Source: Pseudomonadota bacterium
GTDB lineage: Bacteria; Pseudomonadota; Alphaproteobacteria; Rhizobiales; Xanthobacteraceae
Direction of reading: 5' to 3'
NCBI GenBank assembly: GCA_023451825.1
Contig: JAEXYA010000067.1
Span: forward strand, 62,001-126,000
Length of the DNA: 64,000 nt
In this document: positions 33,379-41,562 of the stretch, piece after piece
Layout: each line of letters begins with the position of its first letter
Position numbering within the stretch: position 1 is the first letter of the stretch
Made by a program: the position numbers and the translations under genes
Notes under the pieces: model-generated
Told to the model about the DNA's origin: nothing
Seen by the model: only the letters and a program-made list of their open reading frames with translations
Databases searched by the model: none

Positions 33379-34377
33379 ATGACCTCATCCCCCGATTCCA
33401 GCCTCCAGCCCGACACCCCGATGCGCGCGCCGTCTTCCGTTCCGGTCGATGATGCCGTGCTGCCGTTCGACGTCGCGCCGCTCGATCTGCGCGGGCGGCT
33501 GACGCGGCTTGGGCCGGCGCTCGATGAACTCCTCTCCAAGCACGATTACCCGACGCCGGTGGCAAAACTGCTCGGCGAAGCCATCGTGCTGACCACGCTG
33601 CTCGGCTCGGCGCTGAAATTCGACGGCCGCTTCATCCTGCAGACCCAGACCGATGGCCCGGTGTCGCTGATGATCGTCGACTTCCGCGCGCCCGATCGCA
33701 TGCGCGCTTACGCGCGCTTCGATGCCGAGCGCCTGAAGGATGGCCTCTCGTCCGCAGAACTGCTCGGCAAGGGGCATCTCGCGATGACCGTCGATCAGGG
33801 CCCGGATATGAGCCGCTACCAGGGCATGGTCGCGCTCGATGGTGGCACGCTGGAAGATGCCGCCCACGAATATTTCCTGCGCTCCGAGCAGATTCCGACC
33901 AAGGTGCGCCTTGCTGTCGGCGAGGAGTGGCGCGGCGGCGACGGCGGCCCGACTCACGGCTGGCGTGGCGGCGGCATGCTGCTGCAATTCCTGCCCAAGG
34001 CATCGGACCGTGCCCAGCGTGACATGCATGCCGGCGACGTGCCGGAAGGCGCCAATGTCGATGTGGTGCCGGAGGACGACGCCTGGGTCGAAGGCCAGTC
34101 GCTGATCTCGACGGTCGAGGATGTCGAACTGATCGATCCCGATCTGTCCGGCGAGCGGCTGCTGTTCCGGCTTTTCCACGAGCGCGGCGTCCGCGTCTTC
34201 GCGCCAACGCCGCTGCAGGCCAAATGCTCCTGCTCGCGCGAGGCTGTGTCCGGCATGCTGAAGGGTTTTGATCCGCAGGATCGCGCGGACATGGTGGAGA
34301 ACGGCAAGGTCGTGGTGACCTGCGAGTTCTGCTCGTCGGTCTATGAGTTCACCCCGGAAGAAGCCGGCGTCGAATAA
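33379..34377 (+). CDS. hslO: Redox-regulated chaperone Hsp33
   Basis: Cytosolic holdase activated by disulfide formation under oxidative heat stress. 332 residues; the central motif is LLGEAIVLTTLLGSALKFDGRF and TVDQGPDMSRYQGMVAL; the C-terminal redox switch has CSC (KCSCSREAVSGML) and CEFC (VVTCEFCSSVYEF), which bind Zn in the reduced state. N-terminal 30 residues are rhizobial-specific. Co-occurs with gst and glutamate-cysteine ligase, a thiol-stress theme. Confidence 0.96.
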   Translation: MTSSPDSSLQPDTPMRAPSSVPVDDAVLPFDVAPLDLRGRLTRLGPALDELLSKHDYPTPVAKLLGEAIVLTTLLGSALKFDGRFILQTQTDGPVSLMIVDFRAPDRMRAYARFDAERLKDGLSSAELLGKGHLAMTVDQGPDMSRYQGMVALDGGTLEDAAHEYFLRSEQIPTKVRLAVGEEWRGGDGGPTHGWRGGGMLLQFLPKASDRAQRDMHAGDVPEGANVDVVPEDDAWVEGQSLISTVEDVELIDPDLSGERLLFRLFHERGVRVFAPTPLQAKCSCSREAVSGMLKGFDPQDRADMVENGKVVVTCEFCSSVYEFTPEEAGVE

Positions 34378-34394
34378 AGGCCTTCATCGGTCGA

Positions 34395-34481
34395 CTGGAT
34401 GAAGCGAAGCGTAATCCAGGAAAAGCAGAAATAACTGAAACGCCGGCCCCCGGATTGCGCTTCGCTCCATCCGGGCTACGG
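34395..34481. repeat. Palindromic intergenic repeat, family D, copy 1
   Basis: CTGGATGAAGCGAAGCGTAATCCAGG on the left, CCCGGATTGCGCTTCGCTCCATCCGGGCTACGG on the right, between convergent hslO and apaG. Confidence 0.75.
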
Positions 34482-34483
34482 CC

Positions 34484-34873
34484 TCAGTTCAGCACCCGCT
34501 TGCTCGGCCCATCCAGCGAGAACAGCGGCACGTCGATCTCGAACGGCTCACCCTGGTCGGTCACCATCTGATAGGTGCCCTCCATGAAGCCCGATGGCGT
34601 CGGCAGCGGCACACCTGATGTATATTCGAAGCGCTCTCCCGGCCCGAGAACCGGCTGCTCACCGACAACGCCCTCGCCACGCACTTCCTGCATTTTTCCG
34701 GCCGCATCGGTGATGATCCAGTGCCGCGTCTTCAGCTGCACGGTTTCCTTGCCCGCATTGGTGATGACGATCGTGTAGGACCAGAAAAACTGTTGTTTCT
34801 CTGCCGACGAACGGTCCGGCATGAAATTGGGCTCGACGGTCACTTCGATCTGGCGGGTAATGGCGCGGTACAT
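34484..34873 (-). CDS. apaG: ApaG protein
   Basis: Small fibronectin-III-like protein, 129 residues, of a family first linked to Co2+/Mg2+ resistance with unproven function. Motifs: WSYTIVITNAGKETVQLKTRHW, GEGVVGEQPVLGPGERFEYTSG and GFMEGTYQMV, the expected ApaG signature. ATG 34873. Confidence 0.94.
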   Translation of the reverse strand: MYRAITRQIEVTVEPNFMPDRSSAEKQQFFWSYTIVITNAGKETVQLKTRHWIITDAAGKMQEVRGEGVVGEQPVLGPGERFEYTSGVPLPTPSGFMEGTYQMVTDQGEPFEIDVPLFSLDGPSKRVLN

Positions 34874-35112
34874 AGGAAATCATCGCTGAAAGAGGCTGGA
34901 CCGGCAACATAACGAAAAACAACCCAGCGGCCAAATGCCGATGCCACGCAAAATGCGCCATCCCTGTTTGAACACAGTTCGTACCTATGGCGTTTCACCA
35001 TCGCCACGCCGCGGCGGATCGCCTCACGAAATTCGTCTCGCTGTGAATTGACTTGCGATAGCGCGGCGAAGCGGTTCTTTCTCCTCAATCGATATTCGTT
35101 ATGCGGTGTTGA
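34874..35112. other. Divergent intergenic region apaG / opgC
   Basis: 239 bases; AT-richer near 35060-35105 (TTCTTTCTCCTCAATCGATATTCGTTAT), probably carrying the opgC promoter. No ribosome site of note before ATG 35113, and no palindrome I would defend. Confidence 0.4.
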
Positions 35113-36378
35113 ATGACCTCTGTTGCCGATCCGATTGCCGGACCTGCACATGCCGATGCGCCCAAAGCGTCGCCCGGCGCAGCGTCGCGTGGCGAGGCCC
35201 TGCCGACCGTGACGGCGGTGAACGAGCGCGAGTTGCGGCTCGATCTGTTCCGCGGCCTTGCACTGTGGTTGATCTTCATCGATCACCTGCCGCAAAATCT
35301 GCTGACCTGGCTCACCATCCGCAATTACGGTTTCAGCGACGCTACCGAGATTTTTATCTTCATCTCGGGCTACACCGCAGCCTTCGTCTATGGCCGCGCG
35401 ATGCAGGAACAGGGCACGGTGGTCGCCAGCGCGCGCATCTTCAAGCGCGTCTGGCAGATCTATGTGGCGCATGTCTTCCTCTTCACGATCTTCCTCGCGG
35501 AAATCTCCTACGTCGCCACGCGCTTCCAGAATCCGCTCTACACGGAAGAAATGGGCATCCTCGACTTCCTCAAGGAGCCGGACGTCACCATCGTGCAGGC
35601 ACTGCTGCTGCGCTTCCGCCCGGTCAATATGGATGTGCTGCCGCTCTATATCGTGCTGATGCTGTTCCTGCCGCTGATCCTGTGGCTGATGCGACGGCGC
35701 GCCGATCTCACCCTCGGCCTGTCCGTGCTGCTTTATGCGCTGACCTGGGAATTCGACTGGCATCTCACGGCCTATCCGAACGGCTCCTGGGCATTCAATC
35801 CGTTCGCCTGGCAACTCCTGTTCGTGTTCGGTGCGTGGTGTGCGCTCGGCGGCGCCAAACGGATGGAGCGGATCCTGAATTCGCCCATTACGCTCTGGAT
35901 ATGCGTCGCTTATCTATTGGGGGCGTTCTGGGTGACGCTGACCTGGCACATCCCGCAGATCCATCATCTGCTGCCAAAACTGCTCGAACAGTGGATGTAT
36001 CCGATCAACAAGCCCGACCTGGATGTGCTCCGTTTTGCTCATTTCCTGGCGCTCGCAGCCCTGACGGTCCGGTTCCTGCCGAAGGATTGGCCGGCGCTGA
36101 AGTCGATCTGGCTGCGACCAATGGTACTTTGCGGCCAGCACTCACTTGAGATTTTCTGTATTGGCGTGTTTCTGGCTTTTGCAGGTCAGTTTTTCCTGGG
36201 CGAGATCGCAGGCGGCGCAGTCATGCACGGCCTGGTCAGCCTGATCGGGATTGTCATCATGTCCACCGCTGCGTGGGTATTCTCCTGGTACAAGCGCGTT
36301 ACCGCAAAGGGCGGAGCGCGCGCCAAAAAAGTGCCTGAAAAATCAACTGACGCCGATCTCGCAGGAGGGGGAGCATGA
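35113..36378 (+). CDS. OpgC-domain membrane acyltransferase
   Basis: Polytopic inner-membrane protein of 421 residues, OpgC_C / acyltransferase-3-like. OpgC adds succinyl groups to osmoregulated periplasmic glucans in E. coli and Rhodobacter. Key features: RELRLDLFRGLALWLIFIDHLP (Arg-Asp and His typical of acyltransferase-3), FSDATEIFIFISGYTAAFVYGRAM, FRPVNMDVLPLYIVLMLFLP and a last helix before a Lys/Arg-rich tail. About ten helices. Four-base overlap (ATGA) with the SGNH gene downstream, so a three-gene operon is likely. Acyl donor and polysaccharide acceptor are unknown here. Confidence 0.9.
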   Translation: MTSVADPIAGPAHADAPKASPGAASRGEALPTVTAVNERELRLDLFRGLALWLIFIDHLPQNLLTWLTIRNYGFSDATEIFIFISGYTAAFVYGRAMQEQGTVVASARIFKRVWQIYVAHVFLFTIFLAEISYVATRFQNPLYTEEMGILDFLKEPDVTIVQALLLRFRPVNMDVLPLYIVLMLFLPLILWLMRRRADLTLGLSVLLYALTWEFDWHLTAYPNGSWAFNPFAWQLLFVFGAWCALGGAKRMERILNSPITLWICVAYLLGAFWVTLTWHIPQIHHLLPKLLEQWMYPINKPDLDVLRFAHFLALAALTVRFLPKDWPALKSIWLRPMVLCGQHSLEIFCIGVFLAFAGQFFLGEIAGGAVMHGLVSLIGIVIMSTAAWVFSWYKRVTAKGGARAKKVPEKSTDADLAGGGA

Positions 36379-37157
36379 TCACCTTGCTGCACCGTGCATC
36401 GTGGCGGCATGCGCTACTGGCCGCACTTCTGACGGCAAGCCCTGCGCGGGCCGAACCGCCAAAACAGGCCTGCGAAGTCCCAGCCTATCTTCTCACCAGC
36501 GAAAGCTCGCTGCCGAAAGTGAAGGCAGCCGTAAAGCCGGACGGCAAGCTCAATATTCTGGTCATCGGCAGCCGCTCCTCGGTCATTGGCCTATCCGACC
36601 ATTCCGCAGCATTCCCGACCCGCTTGCAGGCCTATCTTACCGAGAGGCTCCCCGGCGTGGCCGTCGATGTCGCGCTGGACTTACAAGTCAAGAAAACCGC
36701 CGAGGAGATGGCACCTACGCTCGGAAAGCTGGTCGAGGACCGCAAGCCGGACCTCGTGATCTGGCAGACGGGAACCGTCGATGCCATGCGCCAGGTGGAT
36801 GGCGACGATTTCCGTAACGCATTGGACGACGGCGTTGCTGCCATGCAAAAGGCCGGAACTGACGTGATTTTAATGAACCTGCAATACAGTCCGCGCACGG
36901 AGTCCATGATTTCTGGCTCGGCCTACCTAGATAATATGCGCGTGGTGGCGCAGCAGCATGATGCTCCGCTGTTCGACCGTTTTGCTATCATGCGGCAGTG
37001 GAATGAAAATGGTGATTTCGACCTGTTCAACCCCGCGCCTGGCACAGCCGGGATGGATCTTGCCAAGCGGGTGCACGACTGTCTCGGTCGCGCGCTATCG
37101 GCCTTCGTGATCGAGACCGCGCATATCAAGACAGCGGATTTGAGGATTCAGCGTTAA
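36375..37157 (+). CDS. Exported SGNH-hydrolase-like protein, degenerate active site
   Basis: Product of 260 residues. Signal peptide (HALLAALLTASPARAEP). SGNH fold is recognisable: block I at VIGSRSSVIGLSDHSAAFP with Ser, DLVIWQTGTVDAMR as block III, where the usual Asn of GTN is Val. The C-terminal block V DxxH, present in the next gene, is replaced by FNPAPGTAGMDLAKRV. It therefore lacks two of the usual catalytic residues and may be a non-hydrolytic acyl carrier or binding protein. It is translationally coupled to the OpgC gene, and one base separates it from the next SGNH gene. Confidence 0.82.
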   Translation: MITLLHRASWRHALLAALLTASPARAEPPKQACEVPAYLLTSESSLPKVKAAVKPDGKLNILVIGSRSSVIGLSDHSAAFPTRLQAYLTERLPGVAVDVALDLQVKKTAEEMAPTLGKLVEDRKPDLVIWQTGTVDAMRQVDGDDFRNALDDGVAAMQKAGTDVILMNLQYSPRTESMISGSAYLDNMRVVAQQHDAPLFDRFAIMRQWNENGDFDLFNPAPGTAGMDLAKRVHDCLGRALSAFVIETAHIKTADLRIQR

Positions 37158-37158
37158 A

Positions 37159-38085
37159 ATGAGTTTCGAAGGTATCTTGCCCCGCCTGGCCGTTGCCGTT
37201 GCTCTTGCCGTCACGACTCCCGCCTTTTCCATCCCGGTTCACGCCGAGGAATCTCAGGCTGGCGCGCAAGGGCAGAGCGACAGCGCCCAGCGCGGCGTAG
37301 CGGGTAAAGCCATCGACAAGGTCAAGGAAGCGGCGAAGACTGCGACAGACATTCTGAGCCGTGTCCCCTGCCGCACGCCAAAAGGTGGCACGAAGGCAAT
37401 GGGGACTCTGCCCCATGTGGCCAGCAAGCTTGCCGCTCATCAGCCGGTCGTCATTGTCGCATTCGGCTCGTCATCGACCCAGGGCCACGGCTCCACGGCG
37501 CCGGAATTCAACTATCCTAACCGTCTGGCCGCACAGTTGCGCCGCGCTTATCCCGGCGCCGACATTTCCGTACTCAATCGCGGCAAAGGCGGCGAGGATG
37601 CGCCGGAAATGATGGCGCGCCTGCAGGCCGAAGTGATCAATTCGAAGCCCGACCTCGTGATCTGGCAGCTCGGCACCAATGCCGTGTTGCGCAATCTCGA
37701 TCCCGCCGAGACCGGCAAGATGATCGAGGACGGCGTCGGCCGCATTCAGGCTGCCGGCTCCGATGTGGTGCTGGTCGATCCGCAATATTCACCGGCCACC
37801 GTGGAGAAGCCGGAAGGCACCAGCAAGATGCTGGCGCTGATGCACAAGGTGGCTGCACTCCACAAAGTCGGCATCTTCCCGCGTTTCGAAGTGATGAAGG
37901 AATGGCACGAGGGCCAGCAGATGGCGTTCAGCTCATTCGTGATCGCCGACGGACTGCACATGAACGACTGGGGCTATGCCTGCTTCGCGCAATTGCTCGG
38001 CGACAACATCATCAAGTCGGTCGGCGCCATCAAGATGGGTACCAATGAGCCGGCTGTGCAGCAGGCTCAGCAACGGCCGCTGTAA
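37159..38085 (+). CDS. Exported SGNH/GDSL hydrolase or acyltransferase
   Basis: Product of 308 residues. Signal peptide ends near PVHAEE, then a lysine/alanine-rich linker, then the SGNH domain: block I VIVAFGSSSTQGHGS (Ser nucleophile), block II NRGKGGEDAPEM (Gly), block III DLVIWQLGTNAVLRN (Asn) and block V DGLHMNDWGYACFAQLLGDNI (Asp, His). All four residues are intact. Paralogue of the preceding gene, sharing KPDLVIWQ and the ...DGVGRIQAAGSDVVL / DGVAAMQKAGTDVIL segment. Probably acts in the periplasm on acyl groups supplied by the OpgC protein. Confidence 0.88.
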   Translation: MSFEGILPRLAVAVALAVTTPAFSIPVHAEESQAGAQGQSDSAQRGVAGKAIDKVKEAAKTATDILSRVPCRTPKGGTKAMGTLPHVASKLAAHQPVVIVAFGSSSTQGHGSTAPEFNYPNRLAAQLRRAYPGADISVLNRGKGGEDAPEMMARLQAEVINSKPDLVIWQLGTNAVLRNLDPAETGKMIEDGVGRIQAAGSDVVLVDPQYSPATVEKPEGTSKMLALMHKVAALHKVGIFPRFEVMKEWHEGQQMAFSSFVIADGLHMNDWGYACFAQLLGDNIIKSVGAIKMGTNEPAVQQAQQRPL

Positions 38086-38104
38086 TAAGCACCGACCTCT
38101 CAGC

Positions 38105-38180
38105 CGTCATTGCGAGCGCAGCGAAACAATCCAGAAATCATGAACTGGATTGCTTCGTCGCTTCGCTCCTCGCAATGACG
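38105..38180. repeat. Palindromic intergenic repeat, family E
   Basis: CGTCATTGCGAGCGCAGCGAAACAATCCAG ... CTGGATTGCTTCGTCGCTTCGCTCCTCGCAATGACG. A repeat type very common in Bradyrhizobium and relatives; only one copy in this window. Lies between convergent SGNH and metZ genes and could terminate both. Confidence 0.88.
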
Positions 38181-38187
38181 ACAAAAC

Positions 38188-39369
38188 TTACGCCTTCGCC
38201 AGCGCCGCTTCCAAATCCTCGATCAGATCATCGCGATGCTCGAGACCCGCCGAGAAGCGGATAAAACCTTCGCTGATCCCTAGCTCGAGACGCGCCTCCA
38301 GCGGCAGGCGCTGATGCGTCGTCGTCGCCGGATGCGTGACCAGGCTCTTGGCGTCGCCGAGATTGTTGGAGATGCGCGCGACCTTGAGCTCGTTGAGCAC
38401 GCGGAACGCCGCTTCCTTGCCACCCTTCACTTCGAAGCCGATCAGCGTCGAGCCGGCGCGCATCTGCTTCTTCACCGTTGCCGCCTGCGGATGATCCTCG
38501 CGGCCGGGATAGATCAGGCGTGACACTTTCGGATGCTGCGCCAGCACATCGGCAATCGCCGCTGCCGTCTGTGTCTGCCGCTCGACGCGGATCGCCAGCG
38601 TTTCCAGGCCCTTCACCAGCGTCCACGCATTGAACGGCGAGATCGAAGGCCCGGTCTGGCGCAGATAATTGTGAATGTGCTCGTCGATAAAGTCCTTGGA
38701 CGACAGGATGATGCCGCCGAGGCAGCGACCCTGGCCGTCGATATGCTTGGTCGCCGAATAAACGACCACGTCAGCGCCGAGCGCGAGCGGGCTCTGCCAG
38801 ATCGGCGTTGCGAACACATTGTCGACGATGAGCCGCGCACCGCCCGCATGCGCGATCTCGGCGATGGCGCCGATGTCGAGCACGTCGAGGGTCGGATTGG
38901 TCGGGCTTTCGAGGAACAGCGACTTGGTGTTTGGGCGCATCGCCTTCTGCCAATGAACGAGATCGAGGCCATCGACCAGCGTGAAGTCGATGCCGTAGCG
39001 CGGCAGCAGTTCTTCGATGACGTAGCGGCAGGAGCCGAACAGCGCCTTCGCAGCAACCACGTGGTCGCCCTGGCGCAGCGGCGCGAGGATCGCGGTGGTG
39101 ACGGCGGCCATCCCGGTCGCGGTGGAGCGTGCAGCTTCCGCGCCTTCGAGATCGATCATGCGGTTCTCGAACATGGACGTGTTCGGGTTCGAGAAGCGGG
39201 AATAGATGAAGCCGGGATCTTCGCCCTTGAACCGCGCCTCGCAGGCTTCGGCGGTCTCGTAGATGAAGCCCTGGGTGAGAAAGAGGGCTTCGGACGTCTC
39301 GTTGAATTGCGAACGCAGCGCGCTGGAATGAACGAGGCGGGTTTCGGGACGATAAGACTTCGCAGACAT
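38188..39369 (-). CDS. metZ: O-succinylhomoserine sulfhydrylase
   Basis: PLP-dependent Cys/Met metabolism enzyme that makes homocysteine directly from O-succinylhomoserine and sulfide. 393 residues. Features: RPETRLVHSSALRSQFNETSEALFLTQGFIYE at the start, the PLP lysine in VVYSATKHIDGQGRCLGG, GPSISPFNAWTLVKGLETL and the C-terminal TTHQRLPLEARLELGISEGFIRFSAGLE. ATG 39369 has GGAGG five bases upstream. Expression is expected to be controlled by the SAM-II riboswitch and attenuator in its leader. Confidence 0.95.
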   Translation of the reverse strand: MSAKSYRPETRLVHSSALRSQFNETSEALFLTQGFIYETAEACEARFKGEDPGFIYSRFSNPNTSMFENRMIDLEGAEAARSTATGMAAVTTAILAPLRQGDHVVAAKALFGSCRYVIEELLPRYGIDFTLVDGLDLVHWQKAMRPNTKSLFLESPTNPTLDVLDIGAIAEIAHAGGARLIVDNVFATPIWQSPLALGADVVVYSATKHIDGQGRCLGGIILSSKDFIDEHIHNYLRQTGPSISPFNAWTLVKGLETLAIRVERQTQTAAAIADVLAQHPKVSRLIYPGREDHPQAATVKKQMRAGSTLIGFEVKGGKEAAFRVLNELKVARISNNLGDAKSLVTHPATTTHQRLPLEARLELGISEGFIRFSAGLEHRDDLIEDLEAALAKA

Positions 39370-39401
39370 GTGACCTCCAACGTGACCGCGTGTCGCGGGC
39401 A

Positions 39402-39448
39402 CAAAAAACCGGCCTGGACTTCACCCAAAAAGGCTGTCCTCAGGCCGG
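39402..39448 (-). terminator. Intrinsic terminator in the metZ leader (attenuator)
   Basis: Minus-strand CCGGCCTG (from 39448) pairs with CAGGCCGG (39416-39409) and is followed by TTTTTT (39408-39403), 33 bases before the metZ start. It lies between riboswitch and gene, so it must be conditional if metZ is made from this leader. Confidence 0.8.
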
Positions 39449-39473
39449 GATCGCATGCTGGAAGGACATGTGT

Positions 39474-39534
39474 CCCCGGCCTGTTTAGCGACTTATTTTA
39501 CGTGGCTGCAAGCCGGCCGGCTCAAATCACCACG
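39474..39534 (-). ncRNA. SAM-II riboswitch upstream of metZ
   Basis: Minus-strand sequence matches the SAM-II (metA) class: P1 arms CGTGG (39534-39530) and CCACG (39505-39501), the loop with TGATTTGAGCC and GCTTGCAG, the conserved A/U stretch TAAAATAAGTCGCTAAACA, and a pseudoknot between CCGGCC in the loop and GGCCGG at the 3' end (39481-39476). SAM binding stabilises the pseudoknot and lowers expression in this class. About 105 bases from the metZ start. Confidence 0.88.
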
Positions 39535-39650
39535 GGATAGGACTTTTCCTATTCCCGCTTGCGCTTGCCGTCAAGGCGCGCTTGAGATAGCCGGTAAAGT
39601 TACGGTTTTTCAGAGGATTGCCCCTGAAAGACGACCGAAGGACCAGACCA

Positions 39651-40757
39651 GTGACGTTCACCCTCGCCCCCGATGCCGATGGAATTCTGCCCGACAGCAT
39701 GATCGAGGCGATGGCCGAGGCCGGCCTGATCCTGCCCGAATATGATTTCGTCGAGAGCCAGATCCAGCCCGCAAGCCTCGACCTGCGCCTCGGCCCCATC
39801 GCCTATCGCGTCCGCGCCAGCTTCCTGCCGGGCCCGAATGTGACCGTTGCCGAGCGCATCGACGAATTGAAGCTGCACGAGATCGATCTCTCCGAGGGCG
39901 CGGTGCTGGAGACGAACTGCGTCTACATCGTTCCGCTGCTGGAAAGCCTCGCGCTGCCGCCGAATATCTTTGCCGCGGCCAATCCGAAGAGCTCCACCGG
40001 CCGCCTCGACGTCTTCACCCGCGTGATTGCCGACGGCACCCGCCGCTTCGATGTGATCGGCGCCGGCTATCACGGCCCGCTTTATGCGGAGATCAGCCCA
40101 AAAACTTTCCCAGTGCTGCTGCGCGAAGGCTCGCGGCTGTCGCAGGTGCGCTTCCGCGTCGGTGATGCCGTGCTTGATACCGAAGCGCTGGAAGAGCTGC
40201 ATGCGCAGGATCCGCTGGTCGATATCGACGATGCCGATCTCACCAACGGCCTCGCCGTCTCTGTCGATCTCTCCGGTGAAAATGCCTCGGGTTTCGTCGG
40301 CTATCGCGCCAAGCGCCATACCGGCGTGGTCGATGTCGATCGCCGCGGCGGTTATGCGGTGGAGGATTTCTGGGAGCCGATCCATGCGCGCCCCGACCGC
40401 ACGCTGATCCTGGATCCCGGCGAGTTCTATATCCTGGCTTCCAAGGAAGCCGTCCAGGTGCCGCCGGATTATGCTGCGGAAATGGTGCCGTTCGATCCGT
40501 TGGTCGGTGAATTCCGCGTCCACTATGCCGGCTTCTTCGATCCCGGCTTCGGCCATGACGGCGCTGGCGGCAAGGGCTCGCGCGCGGTGCTGGAAGTGCG
40601 CTCGCGCGAAGTGCCGTTCATCCTCGAACACGGCCAGATCGTCGGCCGCCTCGTCTACGAACGCATGCTGGATCGCCCGGACTCACTTTACGGACAACGC
40701 ATCGGCTCGAACTATCAGGGCCAGAACCTGAAACTGTCGAAGCATTTCAAGGTCTAG
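39651..40757 (+). CDS. dcd: dCTP deaminase, tandem-domain alphaproteobacterial form
   Basis: Produces dUTP from dCTP for thymidylate synthesis. 368 residues, twice the E. coli enzyme, because two Dcd-like halves are fused: the N-terminal half has NPKSSTGRLDVFTRV (SSxxR) with GPLYAEISP; the C-terminal half has FFDPGFG, AVLEVRSREVPFILEHGQIVGRLVYERM but no SSxxR. GTG 39651 is chosen for AAGGA eight bases upstream; TTG 39618 has a ribosome site too close. Divergent from metZ. Confidence 0.88.
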   Translation: MTFTLAPDADGILPDSMIEAMAEAGLILPEYDFVESQIQPASLDLRLGPIAYRVRASFLPGPNVTVAERIDELKLHEIDLSEGAVLETNCVYIVPLLESLALPPNIFAAANPKSSTGRLDVFTRVIADGTRRFDVIGAGYHGPLYAEISPKTFPVLLREGSRLSQVRFRVGDAVLDTEALEELHAQDPLVDIDDADLTNGLAVSVDLSGENASGFVGYRAKRHTGVVDVDRRGGYAVEDFWEPIHARPDRTLILDPGEFYILASKEAVQVPPDYAAEMVPFDPLVGEFRVHYAGFFDPGFGHDGAGGKGSRAVLEVRSREVPFILEHGQIVGRLVYERMLDRPDSLYGQRIGSNYQGQNLKLSKHFKV

Positions 40758-41383
40758 GCGCGCCGCCTTGGGTTGAGTGGCGTGCCATCGTAGAGTGCGT
40801 CCACACGGCATCGGAATTTCAGTTCCTCAATCACGATTTCGTCGTCTGGCTCGGTCAGCACTGTCGCGGTCCAGCCTTGGTCCCCGCGCAACTCCACCTG
40901 GACCGCCATGTGCTCCTGCGCGACGACCAGCAAGGCGACACAAGACGGATGCGAGCGATACAACTCGCATTTCACATCGATCCATTCGCGCCCGGTGCCG
41001 GGGACGCCGATCTGATCTGAGGACGACACGACTTCGGCAAGCAGATAAGCGCGATCAAAATGGCGCTGCCCCTGCTGGTAGTTCGCATCAATCACGGCCA
41101 CATCGGGTTCCGGCTCGTAAATCCTGCCATCCAGAACGAAGCTTTTAAAACCAGATCGCTGTATCGCCATGAGTGGCTGGCCGTACTGATCGAAATTGTC
41201 GTTCAGCACCCGCTCCAGATTGCTACCGATGCGGTTATGAGAGAGCCACGGCGGGGTCATCATGACGGGCACCCCCGCCAACAATTCCCAGCGCTCATGA
41301 TCGGGGCGACGCTCCTGAAAGTCACGGAATTCCTCCGCGGACATCTGCCGGCTCGTCCGGCCTTGCATGACGGCAATACCCAT
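40754..41383 (-). CDS. Uma2-family (DUF820) putative nuclease
   Basis: Product of 209 residues with a PD-(D/E)XK-like core: DGRIYEPEPDVAVIDANY, RAYLLAEVVSSSDQIG and EWIDVKCELYRSHPSCVALLVV. Uma2 proteins are abundant in cyanobacteria and scattered in rhizobia; biological role unknown. ATG 41383 with AAGGGA upstream. Tail overlaps dcd by four bases. Confidence 0.85.
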   Translation of the reverse strand: MGIAVMQGRTSRQMSAEEFRDFQERRPDHERWELLAGVPVMMTPPWLSHNRIGSNLERVLNDNFDQYGQPLMAIQRSGFKSFVLDGRIYEPEPDVAVIDANYQQGQRHFDRAYLLAEVVSSSDQIGVPGTGREWIDVKCELYRSHPSCVALLVVAQEHMAVQVELRGDQGWTATVLTEPDDEIVIEELKFRCRVDALYDGTPLNPRRRA

Positions 41384-41457
41384 CACCAATTCCCTTCGCT
41401 GGCTCGATCCTACAACAGGCCGAACTGCGGCGGTAGCGGCGTTCCTACGCCCCAACG

Positions 41458-41486
41458 AAAAAAGGCCCGCATGGAGAATGCGGGCC
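41458..41486 (-). terminator. Intrinsic terminator of the outer-membrane protein gene
   Basis: GGCCCGCAT / ATGCGGGCC stem, loop GGAGA, with AAAAAA at 41458-41463, giving a T-run on the minus strand. 77 bases beyond the porin stop. Confidence 0.85.
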
Positions 41487-41562
41487 AGGCTTTTTCTGGA
41501 GTCTCAGGTCGATAACACAGAAGAAGCGACACCGGTCGTAACCGGCATCGCTTGTCGCAAGC

